The position numbers and the translations under genes were made by a program. Below, in pieces: positions 28,020-36,684 of a stretch of 64,000 nucleotides of DNA. The DNA comes from Bordetella parapertussis (GTDB lineage Bacteria > Pseudomonadota > Gammaproteobacteria > Burkholderiales > Burkholderiaceae_B): positions 27,541-91,540 of the forward strand of contig CAMDEF010000010.1 of NCBI GenBank assembly GCA_945895265.1, given 5' to 3'. The notes under the pieces were generated by a model. It was given only the letters and a program-made list of their open reading frames with translations. It ran no database searches and was not told the origin of the DNA. Positions within the stretch are counted from its first letter, which is position 1. Each line of letters begins with the position of its first letter.

Positions 28020-29927
28020 TTACGCTAACAGCAACTGATTCACACGCTTCACAAAAGCTGTCGGATCTGGCAATTGCGAACCGTCTGCCAGTAGCGCCTG
28101 TTCAAACAACAAAGTTGCCCAGTCGTTAAACGTTTCGTCAGAAGCTGTTTGTATACGCGCCACCAAAGCATGCTCAGGATTAATCTCAAGCACAGGCAGC
28201 ACATCAGGAGCAGCTTGACCCGCCGCTTTCAGCATGCGCTGCAGGTGCGGGCTTAAATCATTTTGCCCCACGACCACGCACGAAGGCGAATCGACCAAAC
28301 GTAAGGTGACGCGCACTTCTTTGACGCGATCTTTGAGCGCCTCTTGCAAACGCTCAACCAAGGGCTTGAACTGCTCAGCCACTTCAGTTTGGTGCTTCTT
28401 TTCTTCATCATCGGCCAAGGCCTCAAGATCAAGCCCACCTTTCGCAACTGACACCAATTGCTTGCCATCAAACTCACGCAGGTGTGACAGCATCCACTCG
28501 TCAACGCGGTCCCACATCACCAACACATCGATGCCTTTCTTGCGGAAAATCTCGATGTGGGGGCTATTGCTACCAGCGGTGTAGCTATCGGCGGTGACGT
28601 AATAAATTTTGTCTTGGCCCTCTTTCATCTCGGCAACATAATCGGCAAGTGTCACCGTCTGTGCGTCTGTGCCCTGCTTGGTTGAAGCAAAACGCAGCAG
28701 CTTAGAGATGCGTTCAATATTGCCTGCATCTTCGCCTGTGCCTTCTTTTAAGACCTGACCAAACTCGACCCAAAAGGTTGTGTAAGCGTCTTGATTGTTT
28801 TCAGCCAAATCCTCGAGCATGCTCAAGATACGTTTGGTCGAACCTTCACGAATCGCTTTCACATCGCGGCTTTCTTGCAGCAACTCACGCGAGACATTCA
28901 GTGGCAAATCGGCCGAGTCAATCACCCCACGCACAAAGCGCAGGTACGAAGGCAGCAGCTGCTCGGCGTCGTCCATAATGAACACACGCTTGACGTAAAG
29001 CTTCACGCCACGACGCGCATCGCGATCCCACATGTCAAACGGCGCATGCTTCGGAATAAACAACAGTTGCGTGTATTCGCTGCGACCTTCAACGCGGTTG
29101 TGCGTCCAGGCAAGTGGATCATCAAAATCGTGCGACACATGCTTGTAAAACTCGCGGTACTGCTCGTCGGTCACGTCAGACTTACTACGTGTCCATAAGG
29201 CATTGGCCTGATTGACGGCTTCCCACTCGGCGGTTTTGACTTGCTCAGACTTATCCTTATCCCACTCTTCTTTGAGCATTTCAACAGGCAAAGAAATATG
29301 GTCTGAATAGCGGCGCAGCACTTCGCGCAATTTATAGCCATTCAAAAACTCGTCTTCATCGGCACGCAAGTGCAGTGTGACTTCAGTTCCGCGCTCAGCG
29401 CGTTCGCTTGCTGCAATGGTGAATTCACCTTGGCCGTCTGACTCCCACACGACGCCTTGATCGGCGGGCGCGCCTGCGCGGCGAGTGCGAACCGTGACTT
29501 TATCTGCCACGATAAATGACGAGTAAAAGCCAACGCCGAACTGACCAATCAATTGAGCGTCTTTTTTATTGTCGCCAGTGAGTTTAGAAAAGAACTCGCG
29601 CGTACCCGAACGGGCAATCGTGCCTAAGTTGGCCACTGCCTCATCGCGTGACATACCAACGCCGTTATCTGAGATCGTGATCGTGCGTGCGGCCTTGTCA
29701 AAATCAACCCGCACGTGCAAGTCACCAAAGCCCTCGAGCAGCGCTGGCTGATCAATCGCCTCAAAACGCAGCTTGTCGCAAGCGTCTGAAGCGTTAGACA
29801 CCAATTCGCGCAAAAAAATCTCTTTGTTGCTGTAAAGCGAATGGATCATCAGGTGCATCAGCTGTTTGACTTCAGCCTGAAAACCCATCGTTTGAGCGGC
29901 GTCTGCCGCTGGAGTTGCTTGATTCAT
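28020..29927 (-). CDS. htpG: Chaperone HtpG (Hsp90)
   Basis: The bacterial Hsp90 ATPase. The GHKL ATP site is visible at the N-terminus: [24 protein letters not shown], then the lid and [15 protein letters not shown]. The middle domain contains GVVDSEDLPLN-like [15 protein letters not shown] with the catalytic arginine. The C-terminal dimerisation domain ends near NQLLLA. I choose the ATG at 29927 (635 residues); an adjacent ATG at 29930 and a GTG at 29951 are alternatives. No sigma-32 promoter is clear to me in the upstream 100 bases. Confidence 0.97.
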   Translation of the reverse strand: MNQATPAADAAQTMGFQAEVKQLMHLMIHSLYSNKEIFLRELVSNASDACDKLRFEAIDQPALLEGFGDLHVRVDFDKAARTITISDNGVGMSRDEAVANLGTIARSGTREFFSKLTGDNKKDAQLIGQFGVGFYSSFIVADKVTVRTRRAGAPADQGVVWESDGQGEFTIAASERAERGTEVTLHLRADEDEFLNGYKLREVLRRYSDHISLPVEMLKEEWDKDKSEQVKTAEWEAVNQANALWTRSKSDVTDEQYREFYKHVSHDFDDPLAWTHNRVEGRSEYTQLLFIPKHAPFDMWDRDARRGVKLYVKRVFIMDDAEQLLPSYLRFVRGVIDSADLPLNVSRELLQESRDVKAIREGSTKRILSMLEDLAENNQDAYTTFWVEFGQVLKEGTGEDAGNIERISKLLRFASTKQGTDAQTVTLADYVAEMKEGQDKIYYVTADSYTAGSNSPHIEIFRKKGIDVLVMWDRVDEWMLSHLREFDGKQLVSVAKGGLDLEALADDEEKKHQTEVAEQFKPLVERLQEALKDRVKEVRVTLRLVDSPSCVVVGQNDLSPHLQRMLKAAGQAAPDVLPVLEINPEHALVARIQTASDETFNDWATLLFEQALLADGSQLPDPTAFVKRVNQLLLA

Positions 29928-30041
29928 CATGCTCACCGAAAAGTTATCCACAGGGTGCGCTCAGAGCAAAATCTCTTAGGCTTGAGCGTGTGACAGGTAT
30001 TTGGGGGGTAAATCTTAAATTTCAAGGGCTAACAACCGGCT

Positions 30042-30821
30042 TCAGGTCGTTTGACGTCGCCTCAAAAAATTGTGAGTCATCAGTTGTGCAACCATCACTC
30101 CAGACAAGGCGATCGAAAAACTGGTGACCAAACTAAAGTTAGGTAAAGATAGGGATAAAAGCAAACAAAAAATCGCAAACGAAAAATAGCCGTACACCAT
30201 ACCTCGAAGCAGCACCACGGCATAGTCACCACCAGACTGGTGGTGCGAGAAGCCAACCAATACTGTCGTCATTAAGGGAAACATCGCAAAAATGCCGCTC
30301 AGCCGCGAACCAAAGGTTGAGGCGAAGTAGGTCACCACGACAACGAGCGAGGCGCCAAGCACCATGCGCAATATTAAATCCACTGGGCCAGTGGGCCCTG
30401 AGACCGCCTGTTGCGTTGCAACTTTTGGAAACCACCATTGGGCGCACAACAACAAAGCAACGACCCCAACAAAACACAGTTCGATTGGCAGCTGCACAGA
30501 TTGCAAGAGATAAGCCGTGAAAATATATGTCGCATAGGAAGACAGCAAACTGACTGCTACCCCAAAGTTCATGGCCATCCAAGCGTAGGTCAAACTAAAT
30601 ACCAAGATCGCCAAAATAGCCAACAAGGTACCCTGCGCTGCTTGTGCTGCAAAGACATTACCCTGTTCAAGGGCCAAGATAAAGAGCACTGGGCCCGCGA
30701 ACACAGGCAAGGCAGACAAAAGACCTGCCAAAGTGGGCCCATAGCGTCGACCCACAAGCGTCAACAACAACAGCATCGATGGCACGATCAACAGCTTTGC
30801 CATCAGGATGGGTGTGATCAC
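30042..30821 (-). CDS. Polytopic membrane protein of unknown function
   Basis: A 259-residue protein with about eight hydrophobic helices and few polar loops. Two halves look alike: the first has GPTLAGLLSALPVFAGPVLF (residues 28-47), the second has GSRLSGIFAMFPLMTTVLVG near residue 170. That pattern resembles an internal repeat of a small transporter or GlpM-like protein. The start is GTG at 30821, overlapping the PrpD-family stop by four bases (GTGA), so the two are coupled. The pairing hints that it may move a substrate related to that enzyme, which is inference only. Confidence 0.7.
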   Translation of the reverse strand: MITPILMAKLLIVPSMLLLLTLVGRRYGPTLAGLLSALPVFAGPVLFILALEQGNVFAAQAAQGTLLAILAILVFSLTYAWMAMNFGVAVSLLSSYATYIFTAYLLQSVQLPIELCFVGVVALLLCAQWWFPKVATQQAVSGPTGPVDLILRMVLGASLVVVVTYFASTFGSRLSGIFAMFPLMTTVLVGFSHHQSGGDYAVVLLRGMVYGYFSFAIFCLLLSLSLPNFSLVTSFSIALSGVMVAQLMTHNFLRRRQTT

Positions 30822-32179
30822 TGGCTAGCCGCCAAATGCTGCACCAAGTCGCCGATATCGAGGCAGTTTTCTAAGGTGGCGACCACATCTTTTAACGGTT
30901 GAGAGTCGCGCATCGGCTGGGCCGCCAGTTGCCAGCATCGGTCAAACTTTGTGGCACGCGCCTGCTCACTGAGTGGCCGCGTGGGACTGGCCAGCATGGC
31001 GTCGATGCGGTGCTCAAGCACTCGGCCATCAGTCAGACGCACACGCACCACTTGTGGGCCCAGCGCATTTGGATTGGGATTGTCGTCGACCCGCATGACG
31101 ACCTTACAGGCCAAGGCATAGGTTTGCGTGTCGCTCAGGGCGTCACCTCTGAAGTGCATGGCGTCTAAGACGCCGTGCTGCAACACCTTGGCCAACGCAA
31201 AGGGCATACAGAGGCGTGCATAGTTTGGAGTGGGGTTCTGCAACGGTGGGCGGTTGACCAAATGGTTGATCAAGGGTGGCCCAATCACGGTAATCTCAGC
31301 AACGTCTTGCATTGAAAACTTGGCCTGCTCACGCAAGATCATGACACCCTCGATACCACCGTGGGTCGCTCGTCCGCTAGGGTAGGGCTTATGGCTGAGG
31401 TCAGCGATTTTTGACTGTTGCCCCAAGCCAACCATGGCGCGTTCAAGATCCCAGTCGGTTTCAAACATCCTGAGATAGCCAAACTTTCCCGTCAAAGGTG
31501 TTTGTAAACTTGGAAACCCTGCCTGAGCCAAGTCACACGACTGCAGTGCAGCGCGGGCGTTCAAACCAATCTGCAAGGGCAACACCACACTACCCTCGGT
31601 GTGCGCCTGCATGGTGCCACTGACCTGCGCCAGTTGGTGTCCAAAGGCCGCTAGGGTGGTGTCGGCATCAAAACCGCGCAGGTTGGCCAACCCCGCCACT
31701 GCGCCAAAGCCACCCGAAGTTGCTGGGCGAAAAAACCGCAATCCCAAGTTTGAAGCCAGGCCAATCGTGCACGCAATATCAGCGCCCGCGGCTAAGGCGG
31801 TGAGAAGTTGCTTGCCGGTTACCCCACCGCGTACCTGCGCCTCGGCCAACAGCACCGGCAACAGCGTTGCCATTGCATGCAATACCGCCCCTTCGTGCAA
31901 GCAATCGTACTCTTGGCAGTGGATTTGATAGGCATTGACCAACACGGCCTGCCCCCGGGGCAGTTTGAGATCAGTGCCCCACACGGCAACTTCGGCACCC
32001 TCGCCCCAGCTGCGGACCGCCTTGAGCAAGGGCTGGATTTCAGGTGTGCTTCCACCGGCGATGCCGACGCCCAAGGTGTCAAGCAAAAAGACCTTTGCGC
32101 GTTCAAGCGCGTGAGGCGTTAAGGCGGCATAGGTGAGCGACGAGGCATGGCGTGCAAGTTGTAGATCAAGGCTTTGCAT
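30818..32179 (-). CDS. MmgE/PrpD family protein
   Basis: A 453-residue member of the MmgE/PrpD fold, which includes 2-methylcitrate dehydratase, iminodisuccinate epimerase and cis-aconitate decarboxylase. Recognisable segments are FLLDTLGVGIAGG near residue 33, the helical core with NAYQIHCQEYDCLHEGAVLHAMATLLPVLLA (in parts; the usual D-D-x-H pattern is shifted to Y-D-C-L-H-E), and HKPYPSGRATHGGIEG in the second domain. No prpB/prpC neighbours exist, so a role in propionate use is not supported here. It is coupled to a membrane protein gene, suggesting uptake or export of its substrate. Confidence 0.88.
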   Translation of the reverse strand: MQSLDLQLARHASSLTYAALTPHALERAKVFLLDTLGVGIAGGSTPEIQPLLKAVRSWGEGAEVAVWGTDLKLPRGQAVLVNAYQIHCQEYDCLHEGAVLHAMATLLPVLLAEAQVRGGVTGKQLLTALAAGADIACTIGLASNLGLRFFRPATSGGFGAVAGLANLRGFDADTTLAAFGHQLAQVSGTMQAHTEGSVVLPLQIGLNARAALQSCDLAQAGFPSLQTPLTGKFGYLRMFETDWDLERAMVGLGQQSKIADLSHKPYPSGRATHGGIEGVMILREQAKFSMQDVAEITVIGPPLINHLVNRPPLQNPTPNYARLCMPFALAKVLQHGVLDAMHFRGDALSDTQTYALACKVVMRVDDNPNPNALGPQVVRVRLTDGRVLEHRIDAMLASPTRPLSEQARATKFDRCWQLAAQPMRDSQPLKDVVATLENCLDIGDLVQHLAASQ

Positions 32180-32342
32180 GGAGTGACCGTTGACTGAATT
32201 GGGGCTGTATTGGAGTCTGTGTTTGAGCTTGTTTGCGACAGATCTTACCGAAAAGACGGGGCGATCCGCGACTTGGGCAGACCTGTGTACAGAGACTGAG
32301 GATACCTAAGCACAGCCTCGCGCGCAAAATTTTTATACACCG

Positions 32343-32348
32343 TATAAT
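32343..32348 (+). promoter_or_regulatory. -10 box of the tRNA-Leu promoter
   Basis: A perfect TATAAT lies 43 bases upstream of the tRNA, followed by a G/C discriminator (GCACG) usual in stable-RNA promoters. No good -35 hexamer is seen at 16-18 bases, so the promoter may rely on an upstream A/T tract. Confidence 0.5.
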
Positions 32349-32390
32349 GCACGTCTTCGTTCCAAAGCGCCTCGCGCGCGATCCCCCAAG

Positions 32391-32475
32391 GCCCGGGTGG
32401 TGAAATTGGTAGACGCAGGGGACTCAAAATCCCCCGCCGCAAGGCGTGCCGGTTCGATTCCGGCCTCGGGCACCA
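32391..32475 (+). tRNA. tRNA-Leu (CAA anticodon)
   Basis: An 85-nt class II tRNA with a long variable arm. The acceptor GCCCGGG pairs with CTCGGGC and CCA is encoded. The anticodon stem GGGGA/TCCCC encloses CTCAAAA, giving anticodon CAA for UUG codons. The T arm is CCGG-TTCGATT-CCGG. Accessory genes begin just downstream, consistent with use of its 3' end as an integration site. Confidence 0.96.
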
Positions 32476-32476
32476 G
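32447..32476 (+). repeat. tRNA-Leu 3' segment acting as possible att site (left copy)
   Basis: This 30-base segment of the tRNA T arm and acceptor matches 35751-35780 at 22 of 30 positions in the same orientation. Such duplications flank elements that integrate into tRNA genes. No integrase gene lies between the copies, and the second copy is degenerate, so any element is old. Confidence 0.35.
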
Positions 32477-32568
32477 CTTAAATCCTTGATTCTCAAGGTA
32501 AAATCAGAACGACTGTTGCTCAACAAACCAAGCTGCAAGTCCATGATTGCTCGTCGCAGTGGCGACAT

Positions 32569-33120
32569 ATGCCTGATAAACGAGATTTTTCGCCTTTGAC
32601 AGACACACCCAAAATTCTCATTCTTGCTGGCCCCAACGGAGCAGGCAAAACAACCTTTGCAAGAGAGTTTGTTCGCAAAGAACTTGGCTTTAAACACTTT
32701 GTGAATGCCGATCTGATAGCGGCGGGTATGTCGCCCTTTGAACCCGAGCTCGCTGCAATTGCCGCCGGGCGAGTCATGCTGGATCAGATCAAGCACCTGG
32801 TTAAAGCACGTGAAAACTTTGTCATTGAAACTACACTTTCTGGGCTAGGCTATGCGCGACATATAAGCCAGTGGCGTTCTTCCGGCTACCATGTGTCATT
32901 AATATTTCTATCACTCAGATCATCAAACATAGCCCTTGAGCGCGTGCGAAACAGAGTGAAACAAGGTGGCCACAACATTCCTACCGATGTCATCAAGCGC
33001 AGATTTATTGCAGGGCTCGAAAATTTCAATACAATTTACAAAAATGTAGTTGATGAATGGCAAGTCTTGGACAATACAGATTCAGACCCAACACCGATCG
33101 ACTGGAAAGGTAAAAAATAA
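32569..33120 (+). CDS. Zeta-toxin-like P-loop kinase
   Basis: A 183-residue AAA/zeta-type nucleotide kinase. The Walker A motif is LILAGPNGAGKTTFA near residue 18. The zeta signature follows: FVNADLIAAGMSP near residue 45, FVIETTLSG near residue 88, and an arginine-rich lid RVRNRVKQGGHNIP near residue 125. True zeta toxins phosphorylate UDP-GlcNAc, but small stand-alone relatives without epsilon antitoxin may be housekeeping kinases. It is followed with a one-base overlap by a 53-residue gene, which suggests a two-gene module. There is no recognisable ribosome site before the ATG. The position beside tRNA-Leu indicates acquired DNA. Confidence 0.85.
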   Translation: MPDKRDFSPLTDTPKILILAGPNGAGKTTFAREFVRKELGFKHFVNADLIAAGMSPFEPELAAIAAGRVMLDQIKHLVKARENFVIETTLSGLGYARHISQWRSSGYHVSLIFLSLRSSNIALERVRNRVKQGGHNIPTDVIKRRFIAGLENFNTIYKNVVDEWQVLDNTDSDPTPIDWKGKK

Positions 33121-33281
33121 TGGCCAAATTAGCCCCTGAGTATCCTGAACACGTGCGGGTCGTTATTCGAGCGCTAAAACGCGCCCGAAAATTAGCTCGA
33201 AAAGTGTCACAAGCGACGGGCACTCCCCTTATTTACATGAAGGGCGACAAAATTATTAAAGAGATGATTGCCAAGGCCTGA
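33120..33281 (+). CDS. Small basic protein paired with the zeta-like kinase
   Basis: A 53-residue protein (MAKLAPEYPEHVRVVI start, KGDKIIKEMIAKA end) whose ATG overlaps the kinase stop by one base (TAATG). It has a basic helix in the middle (RALKRARKLARK) and a C-terminal pattern of P-L-x-x-M-K-G-D-K-I-I-K-E that looks like a short beta-hairpin. The coupling implies that both proteins are made in fixed ratio, as in toxin/antitoxin pairs where the antitoxin comes second. It is not an epsilon homologue by eye. Antitoxin function is inference. Confidence 0.65.
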   Translation: MAKLAPEYPEHVRVVIRALKRARKLARKVSQATGTPLIYMKGDKIIKEMIAKA

Positions 33282-33368
33282 GTCAAAACCTAACGTTTTG
33301 CTATTTTTGCTCATGACAAGCGGCTGGTACCCATCATCCTCGGAGCCATCATTTCACGGTCCATCAAC

Positions 33369-33659
33369 ATGAAACCTTCTGTCGCACTCGAGTTGAAACG
33401 TAGCGCTGTCCGTGAAGTAACGGGCCGCTATCGCGCGACCAACCCACGCGTGTTTGGTTCTGTTTTGCATGGCCTAGATCATGACGGTAGCGACATTGAC
33501 ATTCTGGTTGACGCGTTACCAGGCGCTAAATTATTCGATCTTGGCGGCCTCCAGGTCGAGTTAGAAGAATTACTTGGCGTACCAGTTGATTTACTTACGC
33601 CCCAAGATCTCCCAATTAAATTTCGGCAGCAAGTTTTGCAAGAAGCTATCCCCGTATGA
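33369..33659 (+). CDS. Minimal nucleotidyltransferase (MNT-type antitoxin)
   Basis: A 96-residue protein with the polymerase-beta nucleotidyltransferase motif GSVLHGLDHDGSDIDILVD (G-S then D-x-D) near residue 31. In MNT/HEPN modules such proteins add AMP groups to the HEPN toxin and neutralise it. The gene overlaps the following HEPN remnant by ATGA, the standard arrangement. All visible active-site residues are intact, although the partner is broken. Confidence 0.9.
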   Translation: MKPSVALELKRSAVREVTGRYRATNPRVFGSVLHGLDHDGSDIDILVDALPGAKLFDLGGLQVELEELLGVPVDLLTPQDLPIKFRQQVLQEAIPV

Positions 33660-33820
33660 AGGGACCATAGCTTACGGACTACCTCGGTCATATGCAAGTT
33701 GCGGCCTCCGATGCGTGCAGCTTCGTTGAAGGACTCGATCAAGCAGATTTTCTTGACGATAAACGCACTCAAAGCGCTGTTGTGATGAGCCTTATCGTCA
33801 TCCGAACTCGAACGAGGTGA
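33656..33820 (+). pseudogene. HEPN-domain toxin (DUF86) remnant
   Basis: In the frame opened by the ATG at 33656, codon 5 is TAG. Reading on gives LTDYLGHMQVAASD and FVEGLDQADFLDD, then RTQSAVVMSLIVI, which is the start of a DUF86 HEPN ribonuclease. The similarity stops exactly where I-G-E-A-A would follow, and the frame ends after RTRTR. The catalytic R-x4-6-H near the C-terminus is gone. So the toxin is disabled twice, by a stop and a truncation. The break falls at about 33798-33803, where the acetyltransferase coding end begins. Confidence 0.8.
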
Positions 33821-34682
33821 CACCAAAGACATGCTGAACATTCACCTTGGGTGTGGGTCCGTAATACATCCGGGCACAACGAAAGACAGGACTAAGTCCA
33901 AACGACTCTGCCAGAGCCCGCCCTGAGGCATTCGGCTCAGGAACATCGATCTGGACGGCTTGGCCTTCGACCATCGACAGCAAGTGACCAACCACGCGGC
34001 GCGCAAGGTCGGGCGACTCTGCCAGCACGGGGCCAAACTTGTAACCATCGAGTGCCGGTCGAATAGCCGCGAGCGCAAGCACTCGTTGCGACTCTGAGCG
34101 TATAACGACGGCCTGCACGCCGGGAGCGCTGAGCCACTCATCGATAAATGCGCTGCGATCTGCGCCGAACAGGGCTGCATCTAGGCGCCTGATATCAGTG
34201 CGGTCCTCGTCGATCAGCGCAAGCACATAGGGGTCGTGTTCGCCCGAAGCGACACCCTGATAGCGCAAGTCGTGGTGAGCCAGTCGAAACCCGCCATCGT
34301 TGTAAAAAGGCACCATGTCCAACACACCGTCCATACCTATGGTCGCGCCAGGCGCAAGCCGATCGATCAAGCGATCGCGCCGATGATGCCATAGCGCGCG
34401 GCCCAAGCCTGCGCCGCGCCGGTCAGCGCGGATGATGAACAGGCCCATGAAACCGAACGAAGGCGTGATCCTGAAGACAGTGCCACCTCCAACGAGCTGA
34501 TCACCGTCACGCAAGGCGATGAATGCGTTGGGGTCGATGCGCCGCGCAATTGCCAAGTCAGAGCGACCGGGATTCCAGCCCTCAATTGCGGCCCATTCGG
34601 CCAACTGATTAATGTCTTCATCGCGCATGGGCGCCAAGGTGTAGCCGATGGGTAGTCGTGGGGTACGACTCATGTTTAACAT
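33798..34682 (-). CDS. GNAT family N-acetyltransferase with YitH-type C-terminal domain
   Basis: A 294-residue protein. The N-terminal GNAT domain covers residues 12-140, with the acetyl-CoA loop RRGAGLGRALW near residue 90 (R/Q-x-x-G-x-G/A). The second domain (residues 150-290) resembles the YitH/HsdR-like acetyltransferase-18 domain, as in other double-domain acetyltransferases of unknown substrate. It is G+C-richer than its AT-rich neighbours. ATG at 34682 or at 34673 may be used; neither has a clear ribosome site. Its 3' end overlaps the HEPN remnant. Confidence 0.85.
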   Translation of the reverse strand: MLNMSRTPRLPIGYTLAPMRDEDINQLAEWAAIEGWNPGRSDLAIARRIDPNAFIALRDGDQLVGGGTVFRITPSFGFMGLFIIRADRRGAGLGRALWHHRRDRLIDRLAPGATIGMDGVLDMVPFYNDGGFRLAHHDLRYQGVASGEHDPYVLALIDEDRTDIRRLDAALFGADRSAFIDEWLSAPGVQAVVIRSESQRVLALAAIRPALDGYKFGPVLAESPDLARRVVGHLLSMVEGQAVQIDVPEPNASGRALAESFGLSPVFRCARMYYGPTPKVNVQHVFGVTSFEFG

Positions 34683-35035
34683 TCGTGTATGTGACTCGGG
34701 TCAACTAGCTTGGTTGCCAGCCTCGAGCGAAAGGTGAGACTGCGCTGCGGGCAGTGGATGGTCCACTCCTTCAGCTTTCGCTGAACGTTAACACTTCTGG
34801 ATCAACTCTGTCCGACTTCCGAAAAAACAAGGTCTACGACGATTTCGCAAAATGAGTGTCAGCTCACAGGGTGGCGCTCAAGCACAGAGAGTAGATATTA
34901 CGTTTATGCCTGCTCAGGGCAAGACGGACACATTCACTTTTGTTGAAATCCGCACCGATACCCACGACAATACTATTGTCCAAATCATTCTTTCACGCTG
35001 AACATAATCTATCTTTAAACAAGGAGTATCAAATT
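34683..35035. other. 353-base gap without a recognisable gene
   Basis: No reading frame with family resemblance was found. A 16-base stretch (34771-34786) with AGCTTTCGCTGAACG is weakly palindromic. The last 20 bases contain the cupin ribosome site AAGGAG. The segment may hold the remains of genes lost when the accessory region was rearranged. Confidence 0.4.
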
Positions 35036-35563
35036 ATGAGCATGGCTATTTCAAAGACCATCCTGTTGCGTTACGTCTGCATTCTGAGTGTCGGCCTTGC
35101 GATAGCTGCCCCGTCTTATGCACATGTGTCAGATCCGAAGGATGCTACGTTGGCCGCTGATGAGAAGATCGTGGCACCCAATAGCGGTGGTGTCACAACC
35201 ATTCGATCCAACACACCGATTATTACTCGCCAACAAGTTCAAATTTATCCGGGGATCACCAACGCATCCGCCGGCTCCACGCAACTCTCTATGAATCGCA
35301 TCATTCTCCCTGCGGGTATGAAGGGGCTGCGTCACATGCACAAGGATACAGAGACTGTCATTTATATCATTGAAGGAAATTCAAGAACGCTGATTGGCGA
35401 GAAGGGTGAAATTGCAGTCGATAACAAGGCTGGGGATTTCATCTTTATTCCAGCCAATGTCTGGCACCAGCCAATGAACGTTTCTCAAGAGCGCGTAATA
35501 GCCATAGAAGTGCGCGCTGATGCCGACGACCGGCAGAACGTGATCTTAGCCCCTAATCGCTGA
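35036..35563 (+). CDS. Secreted cupin-domain protein
   Basis: A 175-residue protein with an N-terminal signal peptide (residues 1-29, cleaved after PSYA) and a single cupin barrel. The first cupin motif is LRHMHKDTETVIYIIEG near residue 105 (H-x-H spaced as H-M-H with Glu), and the second is GDFIFIPANVWHQPMN near residue 140. These supply a three-His/one-Glu metal site. The start ATG at 35036 has AAGGAG nine bases upstream. Substrate cannot be predicted. It is flanked by remnants. Confidence 0.85.
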   Translation: MSMAISKTILLRYVCILSVGLAIAAPSYAHVSDPKDATLAADEKIVAPNSGGVTTIRSNTPIITRQQVQIYPGITNASAGSTQLSMNRIILPAGMKGLRHMHKDTETVIYIIEGNSRTLIGEKGEIAVDNKAGDFIFIPANVWHQPMNVSQERVIAIEVRADADDRQNVILAPNR

Positions 35564-35771
35564 GGGATTCCAGACATGGCGGTACAACGTCTGAAGGTTC
35601 AGGTTGTTACCGGCCGTATAGGTCATCATTTGGCCGTTAAACATCGTGATGGTGCGTGGAGACACCCCCATCTCAGGCATTAAGACAGAGTCATACAGTT
35701 GCAAAGTCTGTGGATTGATCGCTAGCAGCATCGAGTTGGCGTGGTGCGCGCGCCAGTTCGATGCCGGCCCG
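35546..35771 (-). pseudogene. Fragment of a larger protein gene (beta-propeller-like)
   Basis: An open minus-strand frame gives NWRAHHANSMLLAINPQ, LYDSVLMPEMGVSP and YTAGNNLNLQTLYRHVWNPS. This looks like an inner piece of a repeat-containing secreted or quinoprotein-type protein, with both ends missing. It begins just after an in-frame TGA and ends inside the cupin gene's 3' end. I cannot name the parent family. Confidence 0.45.
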
Positions 35772-35780
35772 AGGGATCAG
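35751..35780 (+). repeat. Degenerate copy of the tRNA-Leu 3' end (possible right att site)
   Basis: The sequence around CAGTTCGATGCCGGC matches the T arm and acceptor of tRNA-Leu at 32447-32476 in 22 of 30 positions, same orientation. It would bound a 3.3-kb accessory segment. The overlap with a coding fragment on the other strand means chance similarity cannot be excluded. Confidence 0.35.
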
Positions 35781-36373
35781 GTCGAAATAGTAAAAAATAA
35801 AAAGAAACCATTGAGAACCGCAGCCATTCCAAGACCTCCAACGAGAACACCCCCAAGCAACAGGCCGCCTATTGCAGAAATGATCGACGTTGACACTAAA
35901 ATTATGGCGATCTGAAGCAGGGCTTCTCCATATTCAAAGGATTTATTTTTAGCTTTAGCAAGTTTTTTTTCATGTTGAACTTGTGACAATTTAAATTCAA
36001 TTTCTTTTTTTCCATTTTTTTTGTCAACATTAGATTCGAGCAGTTGCATGTCTGTCTTTTTGTTCGCAACAATTTTTTCTAAATTGTTTTTTTCAAGCGC
36101 AGTTAAAGGCGAGTTAGCACTTAAATGAATCTCTAATTGCTCAATACTGTCCTGTAACAACGAATGCCTTAATGAGCGAAACTCTGTCACAGTTTGATAA
36201 TTGGATTCGATAATATTGCTAGCAGACATAATTTTAAGTTCTTCAGCACCACCTAAGCCAGCAAGCGATAGCACCAGAGCAAACAAAGAGATCATTAAGG
36301 CTTTCATTGCGTGAGGATTTTTCTCGCCATCGCCAACCTTGATGATCGCTTCGGACGTTTTTTCGGCTTCCAT
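35777..36373 (-). CDS. DUF4337-like membrane protein
   Basis: A 198-residue protein with a first membrane helix at residues 23-43, a long charged coiled-coil region (60-145, rich in Lys, Glu, Leu) and two hydrophobic helices at the C-terminus (148-195). That topology, and the NIIESNYQTVTEFRSLRHSLL segment, match DUF4337 proteins of unknown function. The gene is much richer in A+T than its surroundings, with many AAA and TTT runs, and is likely recently acquired. The start ATG has AAAGGGA seven bases upstream. Confidence 0.65.
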   Translation of the reverse strand: MEAEKTSEAIIKVGDGEKNPHAMKALMISLFALVLSLAGLGGAEELKIMSASNIIESNYQTVTEFRSLRHSLLQDSIEQLEIHLSANSPLTALEKNNLEKIVANKKTDMQLLESNVDKKNGKKEIEFKLSQVQHEKKLAKAKNKSFEYGEALLQIAIILVSTSIISAIGGLLLGGVLVGGLGMAAVLNGFFLFFTIST

Positions 36374-36684
36374 AAACAGATCCCTTTAAAATTAATTGTC
36401 GTCTTTCGGGGTATCGCGCCAAGTCTTCGTATATTTTTTAAAGACTGCCGTGTGAAGTGTCTAGTCTGTAAAACGACGCCACTGCCGCACTTAGAATAAC
36501 CTTAATTTTCACAGTTTGAGCACCATCGTCGCGATTTGGCTCAATCGACAATTTTTCTCGGGACCAGTCAATCAGCTGCTTAATGCCCCACGTAAGTGAA
36601 TACGACATCAACACTGTTGATTTCTTTCCCAATTTCTCTGAAAACAGACGTCCCTTTTTTCGCTGTGTTACTAAACAAGAAGGT
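36374..36684. other. 311-base gap; one weak short frame only
   Basis: A minus-strand frame from the ATG at 36608 to 36438 would give 56 residues (MSYSLTWGIKQLIDW start) without ribosome site or recognisable family. The stretch is A/T-rich like the DUF4337 gene and probably belongs to the same acquired segment. Confidence 0.35.

Noticed and set aside
32484..32498. CCTTGA/TCAAGG hairpin after tRNA-Leu as a terminator
   Set aside because: The stem is short and is followed by TAAAATC rather than a T run.
36438..36632. Short minus-strand frame between the DUF4337 and MFS genes
   Set aside because: It has only a TTG start or a later ATG without ribosome site, and no recognisable domain.
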